64,000 bases of DNA. It comes from Treponema sp. CETP13 (lineage in GTDB: Bacteria > Spirochaetota > Spirochaetia > Treponematales > Treponemataceae). Where the stretch lies: positions 1-64,000 of the forward strand of contig MLPZ01000012.1 of NCBI GenBank assembly GCA_001885315.1. Direction: 5' to 3'. This document shows, in pieces, positions 17,295 to 25,946 of this stretch. Every line of letters starts with the position of its first letter. The first letter of the stretch is position 1. The notes beneath the pieces are model-generated. The model ran no database searches and was not told where the DNA came from. It worked only from the letters and a program-made list of their open reading frames with translations. The position numbers and the translations under genes were made by a program.

Positions 17295-17551
17295 ACTAAC
17301 CATCTAGGTCTTCTCAATCTTTACAATCCTTGCAACTGGTAAACGTGGCAGGGTGACTTGTCAAAAATCGCATAATTGTTGATGTCAAGCAGTTTTGAGT
17401 AACTTAGGGTAATGATTTTTGAGAACAATACGGTAAGTTGCTTTGCTTTGACTTTTAATTTTTCCAAAACATACCCCAAAAAATATTCATCGTCAAATTT
17501 GTTGAATTTATGCCATGTTTTTTTTACAATGCTTTTATATTTTTTATATTT
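17295..17551. other. Gene-free stretch after hsdS
   Basis: I see no supported gene here. The 88-codon frame starting at 17412 runs into leader copy B and has no ribosome binding site or recognisable protein features. Confidence 0.4.
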
Positions 17552-17666
17552 TAATAAAAAATTTCTATTACGGAATTTGTGGTGTTATAATAACCATAAA
17601 ATGAATGTATTAAAAATAATGGCTATCAAAAATTATCTGTTGGTTTCAATTATATTATATCAAATC
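17552..17666 (+). repeat. Promoter/leader repeat, copy B (upstream of mcrBC)
   Basis: The counterpart of copy A. TTCTAT (17563-17568), 17 bases, extended -10 TGTTATAAT (box 17586-17591), then the shared AATGTATTA and ATCAAAAATTATCTGTTGGT segments. Unlike copy A, no terminator hairpin follows before the McrB gene. An in-frame 25-codon hydrophobic reading frame (ATG 17601, stop 17676-17678) spans the conserved part. Confidence 0.75.
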
Positions 17667-17821
17667 GTCAATTATTGAGAAACTCATTATAGCCTGTATA
17701 AGACGGTACGTTGCGACGTTATCCAGGAATAAGTAATGAAGTAATATACGGAGGTGCTGGTTATAGCATCTTTGACGGTTGATTTCGTAGTGTAACCACC
17801 ATATTTGAAGGAGAAATTAAA

Positions 17822-19981
17822 ATGGCACAATTTGATTGGGTGCAGTTTTATAAAGAATTTGCACATAACTTACTGGCTTACAAGGATGACCGTAATAAGC
17901 TAATTGAAAATGTAAAAAATATTTATAAGCAGACAGGCATTAATCTGCCTACTCTTGAGAAAGATAATCAGATTAAAGATATTGACCCTTTTACTGTTTT
18001 TGGTTTGTTTAATAAAAGTTCGTTGAAAGAATCTAATAGAATAAAAATTCTAAATGCAATTGCAAATATTTTTGCTATTAAAGCTCCTGTACCAACCAAT
18101 TTTGACAGCATTCCTGTCCTTAATAATCAGAATGCTACATTTTATTATTTTGTTGGAGAGAGAGTAGAAAATGACATCGACAATTTATGGGAATTCTTTA
18201 CACAAGCACTTGCTTATGCAGATAATCCCGTAGAATCAAAAAAAGAAAAACTCTCAAAATTGTTTGACTTGGTAATCAATTGTAAAGGAAATGGGAATAG
18301 TAAAGTAACAATGGGAATATATTGGATTTCTCCAGATTCATTCCTTAATCTTGATAGTCGTAATGAGTGGTATATTTATGAATCTGGCAAATTGCCAGAG
18401 AGTTTTGTGACTAGTTTACCTAAAATCGAGCCTAAGATTTCAGCTGTAAAATATTTTGAAATTGTAGAAAAGTTAAAAGTTTTTTTAAAGAGTAATGAAA
18501 ACTCTTTTAAAGATTTTAAAGAATTATCTTATGAAGCGTGGCGTTATTCTGAAAAAGTGAATCAAGAAAAAAAAATAGCTAAGGCTAAGGCAAAAAATAC
18601 AGATACTGATATTGCCTTAGCAGGCACGGATGTTGATACCATTCATTATTGGATTTATTCGCCGGGGGACAATGCTTGCAAATGGGACGAATTCTATGCA
18701 TCGGGAATAATGGCTATTGGGTGGGGTGAGATTGGTGACTTGAGCTTATTTGATTCTAAAGATGAGATGAAGAAAAAAATGAAGGCGATATATGATCCAT
18801 CCCTTTCGTATAAGAACGCTGCTCATGCTACATGGCAATTTGCCAATGATATGAAAAAAGGAGATGTTGTCTTTGTTAAGAAAGGTATGCATCAGGTTGT
18901 TGGGCGTGGTGTGGTTTCATCTGATTATGAATATGATGATCAACGAGATGATGCGTATAAAAATGAGCGCCAGATGGACTGGACAAATAAAGGCGAATGG
19001 ACGCATCCCGGTCAAGCTGCAATGAAAACCTTAACGGATATTACTTCTTACACGGACTATGTGGCAAAACTTAATGCATTATTCGAAGAAGAAATGCCGG
19101 ATGATGTTGAAGAAGAAGAAATTATCTGTCCAAATTACACAGAGGCTGATTTCTTGGATGATGTTTATATAGATGCAGATAAATATATTACTTTGACTAC
19201 GCTAATTCATAATAAGAAGAACATCATATTACAAGGCGCTCCGGGAGTTGGAAAAACATATGCAGCTAAAAGGCTGGCGTACTCGATGATGGGTGTAAAA
19301 GATTTAACTCGTGTTATGATGATACAATTTCATCAAAGCTATTCTTATGAAGATTTTATTATGGGGTTTAGACCTTCAATATCAAGATTTGAACTCAAGA
19401 AGGGGCCATTCTATTCCTTTTGTAAGAAAGCTGAGATAGATAGTGATAATGATTATTTCTTTATTATTGATGAAATTAACAGAGGAAACCTTAGTAAAAT
19501 TTTTGGTGAGTTATTTATGCTTATAGAAAATGACAAACGAGGAGTTGAACTTCAATTATTGTACTCTGATGAGAAATTTTCAGTGCCAGAAAATGTATAT
19601 ATTATCGGAATGATGAATACAGCAGATCGAAGTCTTGCAATGCTAGATTATGCACTCAGACGTAGATTTGCATTCTTTGAGCTGTCACCAGCATTTGAAA
19701 CAGATGGATTTAAAAAATATCAAAAGACAAAAGACAATGAGAAATTTAATAGATTAATACTTACAATTGAACAGCTAAATGAAGAAATTGAAAATGATGA
19801 AACGCTTGGTAGAGGCTTTAGAATTGGTCATAGCTATCTATGCACAAAAAAAGATATAGATGACGCATGGCTTAAAAATGTTGTTGATTATGAACTTGTG
19901 CCTTTACTGAATGAATATTGGTTTGATGAGCCATCAAAAGTTAAAAATTGGAAAGATGCACTCAAGGAAGCGATAAAATGA
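17822..19981 (+). CDS. mcrB: McrB-type AAA+ GTPase with an EVE (modified-base reader) domain
   Basis: A 719-residue motor subunit of a McrBC restriction system. An N-terminal helical region of unknown type (1-260) is followed by an EVE/PUA-like domain (about 276-430: YWIYSPGDNACKWDEF, IMAIGWGEIGDL, KKGDVVFVKKGMHQVVGRGV). The McrB AAA+ module then has Walker A GAPGVGKT (472-479), Walker B FFIIDEINRGNLSKIFGE (about 547) and the McrB signature MNTADRSLAMLDYALRRRFAFFEL. EVE domains read modified cytosines or other marked bases. AAGGAG precedes the ATG. It overlaps mcrC by 4 bp. Confidence 0.93.
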   Translation: MAQFDWVQFYKEFAHNLLAYKDDRNKLIENVKNIYKQTGINLPTLEKDNQIKDIDPFTVFGLFNKSSLKESNRIKILNAIANIFAIKAPVPTNFDSIPVLNNQNATFYYFVGERVENDIDNLWEFFTQALAYADNPVESKKEKLSKLFDLVINCKGNGNSKVTMGIYWISPDSFLNLDSRNEWYIYESGKLPESFVTSLPKIEPKISAVKYFEIVEKLKVFLKSNENSFKDFKELSYEAWRYSEKVNQEKKIAKAKAKNTDTDIALAGTDVDTIHYWIYSPGDNACKWDEFYASGIMAIGWGEIGDLSLFDSKDEMKKKMKAIYDPSLSYKNAAHATWQFANDMKKGDVVFVKKGMHQVVGRGVVSSDYEYDDQRDDAYKNERQMDWTNKGEWTHPGQAAMKTLTDITSYTDYVAKLNALFEEEMPDDVEEEEIICPNYTEADFLDDVYIDADKYITLTTLIHNKKNIILQGAPGVGKTYAAKRLAYSMMGVKDLTRVMMIQFHQSYSYEDFIMGFRPSISRFELKKGPFYSFCKKAEIDSDNDYFFIIDEINRGNLSKIFGELFMLIENDKRGVELQLLYSDEKFSVPENVYIIGMMNTADRSLAMLDYALRRRFAFFELSPAFETDGFKKYQKTKDNEKFNRLILTIEQLNEEIENDETLGRGFRIGHSYLCTKKDIDDAWLKNVVDYELVPLLNEYWFDEPSKVKNWKDALKEAIK

Positions 19982-21039
19982 TAAGAATTCAAAATATCTA
20001 TTACATGCTATCGTATGCATTTCAAGTTCTTAAAGAACAAGGCTATACAAAATGTTCTACAGAAGAATTTGAGAATACAGCAGACTTGCTTTCCTCCATT
20101 TTGGTAAAAGGAATTAGTGTTCAAATTAAGAGAGGATTAGGAAAAGAATATATTGATATTCAAGAGCCTCTTAGTTCCTTGCGTGGAAAAATAGATATAT
20201 CTGAATCCATAAAGACACAATCACTAATCAAACAGCAATTGGTATGTACTTATGATGAGTTTTCGGTTAATTCATATTTAAACAGAATTTTAAAGACTAC
20301 GTTGGGATTGCTGCTACGATACGATATACCGAAAGCACGTAAGAAAGAAATACGGAATACTTTATTGTATTTAAAAGATGTGGATACACTTGATCTGTAC
20401 AAGATTAACTGGAATATACGGTTTAATAGAAATAATCAGACATATCAAATGCTAATTACTGTTTGTTATCTGGTTGTTAAAGGTTTACTGCAAACCGATA
20501 GTCAAGGAAATATGAAGATGCAGAAGTTCTTAGATGAACAAAAAATGTGTCGATTGTATGAAAAGTTCATACTTGAGTATTATCGAAAGAAATATCCAAA
20601 ATTAAAAGCATCGGCATCACAAATACCGTGGCAGCTGGATAATGGTATTTCGACTATGTTACCGGTAATGCAGTCGGATATAATGCTAACCGATGGAAGC
20701 AAAACTTTAATTATAGATGCCAAGTACTATTCAAAAACAATGCAAATGCAGTTTAACAAACGAACGCTACATTCAAATAATTTGTATCAGATTTTTACCT
20801 ATGTCAAAAATAGAGATGCATACGTAAAAAAGGAATTAGGTGCTAATGCGGGAGAAGTGGCCGGAATGCTGTTGTATGCCAAAACAGACGAAGAGATAAC
20901 ATCTGATAATGATTTTCAAATGAGTGGAAACAAAATAAGTACTAAGACATTAGATTTGAATTTGCCGTTTGACCAGATTGCTAATCAATTAAATAAGATA
21001 GCTGATGATTTCTTTAAAAAGGATATACTAACTGCGTAA
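19978..21039 (+). CDS. mcrC: McrC-family nuclease subunit
   Basis: A 353-residue McrC/LlaJI-type protein. An N-terminal domain that contacts McrB (IRIQNIYYMLSYAFQVL) precedes a PD-(D/E)xK nuclease with QSDIML near residue 233 and LIIDAKYYSKTM near 243. Its ATG overlaps the mcrB stop as ATGA (19978-19981), so it is translationally coupled. A start 30 bases earlier in the same frame would lie within mcrB. Together the pair should cut DNA carrying the mark recognised by the EVE domain. Confidence 0.92.
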   Translation: MIRIQNIYYMLSYAFQVLKEQGYTKCSTEEFENTADLLSSILVKGISVQIKRGLGKEYIDIQEPLSSLRGKIDISESIKTQSLIKQQLVCTYDEFSVNSYLNRILKTTLGLLLRYDIPKARKKEIRNTLLYLKDVDTLDLYKINWNIRFNRNNQTYQMLITVCYLVVKGLLQTDSQGNMKMQKFLDEQKMCRLYEKFILEYYRKKYPKLKASASQIPWQLDNGISTMLPVMQSDIMLTDGSKTLIIDAKYYSKTMQMQFNKRTLHSNNLYQIFTYVKNRDAYVKKELGANAGEVAGMLLYAKTDEEITSDNDFQMSGNKISTKTLDLNLPFDQIANQLNKIADDFFKKDILTA

Positions 21040-21396
21040 TATCTGAATAGGCACTAAGCCATCAATGCAAGATATGGGTTCCTAAATCGGCAGCATCGTC
21101 GCTCGGGAAAGAACATCGTTTAGTTTTTTTCTGTAAAACAAGCAAAAATTCGCTGTACTACAAAACTTTCTAATGAAATCTCAATAGAATAATGTGTATA
21201 TATGTTAAAATAACATCCCACCTCTCCCCCTCTAACCAACCCATTCCCCACTTAACCTCCCATGACTTCGATTACGATTCAACTTTATTCTTGCAAAATT
21301 TCTGCTCCAATGATACTCTATAAAGTAACAGTTACTGTTAATAGTAACTATGCAGATATATGAGCGCCTAATGCTGTCCTGTTATAGGAGTTAGTA
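21040..21396. other. Intergenic region between mcrC and iorA with C-rich tract
   Basis: It contains a 15 bp palindrome (ATGTTA-AAA-TAACAT, 21202-21216) and then a pyrimidine tract at 21217-21261, rich in C runs (CCC, CCCCC, CCC, CCCC, CCC). The tract is unusual for this AT-rich DNA. Next come a TATAAA (21319-21324) and the operator-like repeat at 21324-21349. No gene is evident. Confidence 0.5.
21324..21349 (+). promoter_or_regulatory. Operator-like triple half-site before iorA
   Basis: AGTAAC-A-GTTACT (21324-21336) is a perfect inverted repeat, and a second AGTAAC (21343-21348) makes GTTACT-GTTAAT-AGTAAC. Three alternating half-sites about 48-73 bp before the iorA start suggest binding of a regulator dimer plus a further subunit. 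Confidence 0.5.
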
Positions 21397-23301
21397 GTGA
21401 GACAGATGGTTATGGGGAACGCGGCGATTGCACTTGGTGCATTGCAAGCTGGTGTAAATGTTGTTGCAGGGTATCCGGGCACTCCATCGACAGAGATAGT
21501 AGAAAATTGTGCCATGCACCGAAAAGAAACTGGTGTGTATGTAGAATGGTCTATTAACGAAAAAGCTGCGGTCGAAGTTGCGGCTGGAGCCTCGTATTCG
21601 GGGGCTCGTACTTTGGTTACCATGAAACAAGTTGGCCTTAATGTGGCCTCAGATCCTGTTATGTGTCTTTCGTATGTTGGTATTAAGGGTGGAATGGTAA
21701 TTGTTGTTGCCGATGATCCCGGTCCTATATCGTCTCAGACTGAACAAGACACCCGTACCTTTGGCAATTATTCAAAACTACCGGTATTTGACCCATCAAG
21801 TCCAGAAGAAGCCTACAGCATGATGATTGCAGCCTTCGATTATTCAGAAAAATATAATACTCCGGTTATTGTTAGACCAACAACACGCGTTTGCCATGCC
21901 TATGCAAGTATGGATATTCCAGCCTTACCAAAAGCTCGCTCCTATGATGGCTTTGTAAAAGATACACAACGATGGGTTATTTTTCCCCGTACTTCGTTTG
22001 CAAATCATAAACGCATATTTGCTCGAAACACTACAACGCTTCCAGATGATTTTTCTGAGAGTAGGTATAACATCTATGCAGAGCTTTCTAATGCTGCAGA
22101 TGCTACAGAGACTCAAAAAGAGGGAGTGGCTACTCGACGCGGAATTATTACCGGTGGTATCTCCTATGAATATACACTCGAAGCATTACAAATGCTTTCA
22201 GATACACATAAAAAAGAACTCGATTCAATTTCACTTTTAAAAATTGGCACGCCGTATCCTTTTCCAGAAAAACTTGCACTGCAATTTTTAAAAGACCTCG
22301 ATGAAGTTATTGCAATTGAAGAGTTAGATCCTGTCTTAGAGCAAGAACTCATCTTTGTTTGTGGTAAACATCATCTAAGTACAAAGGTATTAGGCAAACT
22401 TACCGGAGACGTTCAGTGTGCGGGTGAGAATACCGTAGAAAGTGTAAAAACGGTACTTGCCAAGTACATGAATGTTGCACAAACGGGAGTTAAAGCGCAA
22501 ACACAAGCTGAGCACAACGCACTGGATTCGGATAAACCTGATTTACCTATTAGACCACCTGTTTTGTGTGCGGGCTGTCCTCATCGAGCCTCTTTTTATG
22601 CGGTAAAACAAGCTATGAAGGGCAAAAAAACGGTGTTTGCCGGCGATATTGGCTGTTACACCTTAGGAAATGCAGCTCCACTCGATATGACTGATACCTG
22701 TTTGTGTATGGGTGCTGATATAACGATGGCACAAGGGTTTTATCACTCAGACCCTGAGCGACATTGTTTCTCTTTTATTGGAGATTCAACCTTTTTTGCT
22801 TCTGGAATAACCGGGGTAGTAAACGCCGTATACAATCAGGCAAAACAAACCATTTGTGTTCTAGATAATTCAACCACAGCTATGACAGGACATCAACCAC
22901 ATCCAGGCACCGGCGTTACCATGATGGGTGACGTTGTAAATAAAGTAAGCATTACAAAGATTTTAGAAGCCGTTGGGGTGAGCCCGGTTATAACCGTAGA
23001 TCCTATGGATTTGGCGGCTAGTAGTCAGGCGGTAAAAGAAGCAGATGAAGCAGATGGCGTAAGTGCGGTTATTTTTAAATCCCCGTGTATTTATGTTGCA
23101 TCAAAACTTGGATACGACGCTAAAAAGCCATTTGCAGTTGATAGTTCAAAATGTATTGGCTGTAAAAAATGCATAACCGAGCTTGGGTGCCCGGCAATTG
23201 TGTTTAAAGACAAAAAAGCTTTTATAGAAACATCACAGTGCGTTGGGTGCTCAATTTGTGCGCAAGTATGTCCGGTAAACGCCATAGGCCAGGAGAATTA
23301 A
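21397..23301 (+). CDS. iorA: Indolepyruvate:ferredoxin oxidoreductase, alpha subunit
   Basis: A 634-residue IorA, the catalytic subunit that oxidatively decarboxylates aryl-pyruvates (from Trp, Phe, Tyr transamination) to aryl-acetyl-CoA and reduces ferredoxin. The N-terminal pyrimidine domain has VVAGYPGTPSTEIVEN. The TPP-binding domain lies near residues 440-520 (GDIGCYTLG, GDSTFFASGI). The C-terminus has two 4Fe-4S motifs, CIGCKKCITELGCP and CVGCSICAQVCP. The start is GTG 21397 with AGGAG 7 bases before. It abuts iorB directly. Confidence 0.96.
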   Translation: MRQMVMGNAAIALGALQAGVNVVAGYPGTPSTEIVENCAMHRKETGVYVEWSINEKAAVEVAAGASYSGARTLVTMKQVGLNVASDPVMCLSYVGIKGGMVIVVADDPGPISSQTEQDTRTFGNYSKLPVFDPSSPEEAYSMMIAAFDYSEKYNTPVIVRPTTRVCHAYASMDIPALPKARSYDGFVKDTQRWVIFPRTSFANHKRIFARNTTTLPDDFSESRYNIYAELSNAADATETQKEGVATRRGIITGGISYEYTLEALQMLSDTHKKELDSISLLKIGTPYPFPEKLALQFLKDLDEVIAIEELDPVLEQELIFVCGKHHLSTKVLGKLTGDVQCAGENTVESVKTVLAKYMNVAQTGVKAQTQAEHNALDSDKPDLPIRPPVLCAGCPHRASFYAVKQAMKGKKTVFAGDIGCYTLGNAAPLDMTDTCLCMGADITMAQGFYHSDPERHCFSFIGDSTFFASGITGVVNAVYNQAKQTICVLDNSTTAMTGHQPHPGTGVTMMGDVVNKVSITKILEAVGVSPVITVDPMDLAASSQAVKEADEADGVSAVIFKSPCIYVASKLGYDAKKPFAVDSSKCIGCKKCITELGCPAIVFKDKKAFIETSQCVGCSICAQVCPVNAIGQEN

Positions 23302-23889
23302 ATGAATACTAATTTTTTATTGTGTGGAGTCGGCGGACAAGGCACTGTTCTTGCAAGTAAATTAATTTCAACTGCTGCTATGGCAAAAGGCTTAGAAGTG
23401 CATTCGGCAGAAACAATTGGAATGGCTCAGCGTGGCGGCTCGGTAGTTTCTCACGTTCGCATCGGTGACAATGTGTTTTCACCACTCGTTCCGTACGGGG
23501 CTGCAGATGTTATTATTGCCTTTGAGCCAGCCGAAGCTGTTCGCTGTTTGCCGTATCTAAAAGCCGACGGAGTTATTGCGGTTAGTACAAAAGTTGTGCA
23601 GCCAACAACAGCAAGTCTTACCGGTAAAAACTTTAAAAGCGACACAATGCTTGAGTATTTAAAACAGCATGCAAAAAAAGTGATGATAATTGACACCGAT
23701 GCTCTTTGTACAAAAATGGGCTCGGCTAAAATTGCAAATACCTTGCTTTTGGGAGCGGTATCGACCGTTAAAGAATCTGGACTCAGTTATGAAGATTTAG
23801 AAGGTGCTATTAATAAAGTGGTAAAACCTAAGTTTGTAGACCTTAATATACAAGCAATAAAAGCTGGCCAAGAAGCAGCGCGCGCATAA
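23302..23889 (+). CDS. iorB: Indolepyruvate:ferredoxin oxidoreductase, beta subunit
   Basis: A 195-residue gamma-domain partner of IorA. The conserved entry LLCGVGGQGTVLASKLI near residue 6 and AETIGMAQRGGSVVSHVR near 36 are characteristic. AGGAG in the iorA 3' end precedes the ATG, and the two genes are contiguous, as usual. It should form the heterodimeric enzyme in the cytoplasm. Confidence 0.95.
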   Translation: MNTNFLLCGVGGQGTVLASKLISTAAMAKGLEVHSAETIGMAQRGGSVVSHVRIGDNVFSPLVPYGAADVIIAFEPAEAVRCLPYLKADGVIAVSTKVVQPTTASLTGKNFKSDTMLEYLKQHAKKVMIIDTDALCTKMGSAKIANTLLLGAVSTVKESGLSYEDLEGAINKVVKPKFVDLNIQAIKAGQEAARA

Positions 23890-23949
23890 ATCAAATAAAA
23901 CTAAAATAAATTACATGCAGTGTAATTCAAAATAGTAGGGGAAGTAAAA

Positions 23950-25179
23950 ATGACTGAAGTACAATTACAGCAAATAAAAAAACAACTCTCACGTCTTATG
24001 GGTATAAAAGATGGATTTTATGCAAAAAAGTTTGCGGGGCTCAATGTTGAAGACATTAAAACTCAAGCAGATTTTGAAAAACTACCGTTTACGTGGAAAG
24101 GGGACTTGCGAGATGCCTATCCACTCGGATTAGCTGCTGTGCCAGAAAGTGAAATTGTTCGTATTCATTCATCGAGCGGAACAACCGGTACTCCTGTTAT
24201 TATTCCGTATACAAAAAAAGATGTTGACGATTGGGCTACTATGTTTGCACGTTGCTATCAAACTGCCGGTATTACAAACATGGATCGAGTTCATATTACT
24301 CCAGGCTATGGTTTATGGACAGCGGGAATTGGTTTTCAAAATGGGGCAGAAAAACTTGGTGCAATGACTGTTCCTATGGGACCTGGGAATACCGAAAAAC
24401 AATTAAAAATGATGCAAGATATGAAGTCGACCGTACTGTGTGCAACTTCAAGTTATGCGCTATTGCTTGCCGAAGAAGTTGAAAAACGTGGCATTAAAGA
24501 TAAGATTTGTCTTACAAAAGGTGTTATAGGGAGTGAGCGCTGGGGCGATAAAATGCGTAACAGTATTCAAACTAAGCTTGGCATCGAAATGTATGATATT
24601 TATGGACTCACCGAAGTATATGGCCCGGGCATTGGCATTGAATGTAAAAATCAAGAAGGAATGCATATTTGGGACGATTTTTTGTATGTGGAGATTCTAA
24701 ATCCTCAAACGGGAGAACCTGTTCCTGATGGTGTAGTAGGTGAGGTCGTTCTTACAACTCTTGTAAAAGAAGGCGCCCCACTTATTAGATTTCAAACGCA
24801 TGATTTAGCTTTTAAATATGCCGAACCGTGTTCGTGTGGTTTACCGTATCCTCGAATTAGTAAAATTATTGGCCGAACAGATGATATGGTAAAAGTTAAG
24901 GGCTGTATTATATTCCCCAGTACCATAGAAGAAGTGCTTAAAGATATTCCGGGTATTACCAGTGAGTACAAGGCAGAAGTAGACCATGTAGATGGCCGTG
25001 ATCAACTAACCCTGTACGTAGAAGCCGAAGGTGGAACTGACCGAACCGAAGTTTCGTTAGGTGTTGCATTCCATTTTAAAGAATTAAATAAAATGACACC
25101 AATTGTCAAAGTTGTAGGCGAAGGCGAGCTTCCACGAAGTACCAAAAAAACACAACGTATTTTTGATAATAGAGATTAG
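23950..25179 (+). CDS. paaK: Phenylacetate-CoA ligase (PaaK-type AMP-forming)
   Basis: A 409-residue adenylate-forming ligase. The P-loop HSSSGTTGTPVIIPYTKKDVD lies near residue 74. YGLTEVYGPGIG (about 218) contributes to adenine and carboxylate binding, and GRTDDMVKVKG (about 311) is the hinge. The C-terminal domain ends PRSTKKTQRI with the catalytic-type Lys. GGGGAAG precedes the ATG. It sits 60 bp after iorB, so the operon can interconvert aryl-acetates and aryl-acetyl-CoA. It ends convergently, overlapping the ABC ATPase by 4 bp. Confidence 0.94.
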   Translation: MTEVQLQQIKKQLSRLMGIKDGFYAKKFAGLNVEDIKTQADFEKLPFTWKGDLRDAYPLGLAAVPESEIVRIHSSSGTTGTPVIIPYTKKDVDDWATMFARCYQTAGITNMDRVHITPGYGLWTAGIGFQNGAEKLGAMTVPMGPGNTEKQLKMMQDMKSTVLCATSSYALLLAEEVEKRGIKDKICLTKGVIGSERWGDKMRNSIQTKLGIEMYDIYGLTEVYGPGIGIECKNQEGMHIWDDFLYVEILNPQTGEPVPDGVVGEVVLTTLVKEGAPLIRFQTHDLAFKYAEPCSCGLPYPRISKIIGRTDDMVKVKGCIIFPSTIEEVLKDIPGITSEYKAEVDHVDGRDQLTLYVEAEGGTDRTEVSLGVAFHFKELNKMTPIVKVVGEGELPRSTKKTQRIFDNRD

Positions 25180-25946
25180 TTCCAGACGCTCAGCTGTTCT
25201 TGCATCCAGGCGTTCACATCGAGTTTGTAAACCTGCTCTAAATTTTCTCTAGTCAGTACCTTATCGATACTATCAAAAGCAATCTGTTTTGAACAGTCAA
25301 GGAGCAGCGCTGAATCGGCATATTTTTTGACTGTTGTCAAATCGTGTTCGACAGAAAGGATTGCATGGTCGTCTTGTTTTACCCATTCTTGTAACAGGGT
25401 AAATATGTTTTTTTGATACACTAAATCTAAATTATTTGCCGGCTCATCAAGCAGTAATATCTGTGGTTGTTGAGCAAAGACTTGTGCTAAAAAAGTTCGC
25501 TGCAATTCACCCCCACTAAGGGTTGTTATTAAACGGTCTTGCATTCCTGTTAGACCACATTGCTCGAGTGCGCTGTCTATAGCTTCTTTGTCGCTCAAAA
25601 CAGCCGAGCCTTTGTCGGCGCTGTTGGCGTTACGCCATGCGTAGCGACCTAAGTGCACAACTTCTCGAACTGTAAAATCGTACAGTACAGAGTATTTTTG
25701 GGTCAGGACTGCAATTTTACGTGCGCGCTCTTTTGAGGAGTATTGGGTAATAGAAGTTCCAGTTAGCTCAATAGTACCAGAAAAATCATTTGCTCCTGTA
25801 ATAGCGTTTATGAGGGTTGTTTTACCAGCCCCGTTTGGACCACACACCATGAGCCATTCATTTGCATTTAGCGAAAAGTGTATGTTTTGTAAAAGTGTTT
25901 TTTTGCCAGCAAGTACGTTTAAATCTTTTGCTTCTAAAAGAGTCAT
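25176..25946 (-). CDS. ABC transporter ATP-binding protein (FepC/BtuD type)
   Basis: A 256-residue ATPase. Walker A GPNGAGKTTLINAI is near residue 35, the signature LSGGELQRTFLAQVFAQ is near 144 and Walker B ILLLDEPANNLD follows at about 164. It belongs to the iron-siderophore/haem/cobalamin importer group, as do its neighbours. Its ATG overlaps the permease stop by 4 bp. Substrate not determined. The C-terminal part is typical. Confidence 0.93.
   Translation of the reverse strand: MTLLEAKDLNVLAGKKTLLQNIHFSLNANEWLMVCGPNGAGKTTLINAITGANDFSGTIELTGTSITQYSSKERARKIAVLTQKYSVLYDFTVREVVHLGRYAWRNANSADKGSAVLSDKEAIDSALEQCGLTGMQDRLITTLSGGELQRTFLAQVFAQQPQILLLDEPANNLDLVYQKNIFTLLQEWVKQDDHAILSVEHDLTTVKKYADSALLLDCSKQIAFDSIDKVLTRENLEQVYKLDVNAWMQEQLSVWN

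Noticed and set aside
11666-17666. Leader copies A and B as attachment sites of a mobile island
   Set aside because: Both carry promoters pointing at the next gene, there is no integrase or tRNA, and the second lies inside the defence cluster, not at its outer edge.
17412-17678. 88-codon ORF after hsdS
   Set aside because: Low-complexity Phe/Leu/Tyr-rich frame with no ribosome binding site. It overlaps the conserved promoter/leader block B. Only the short distal part might be translated.
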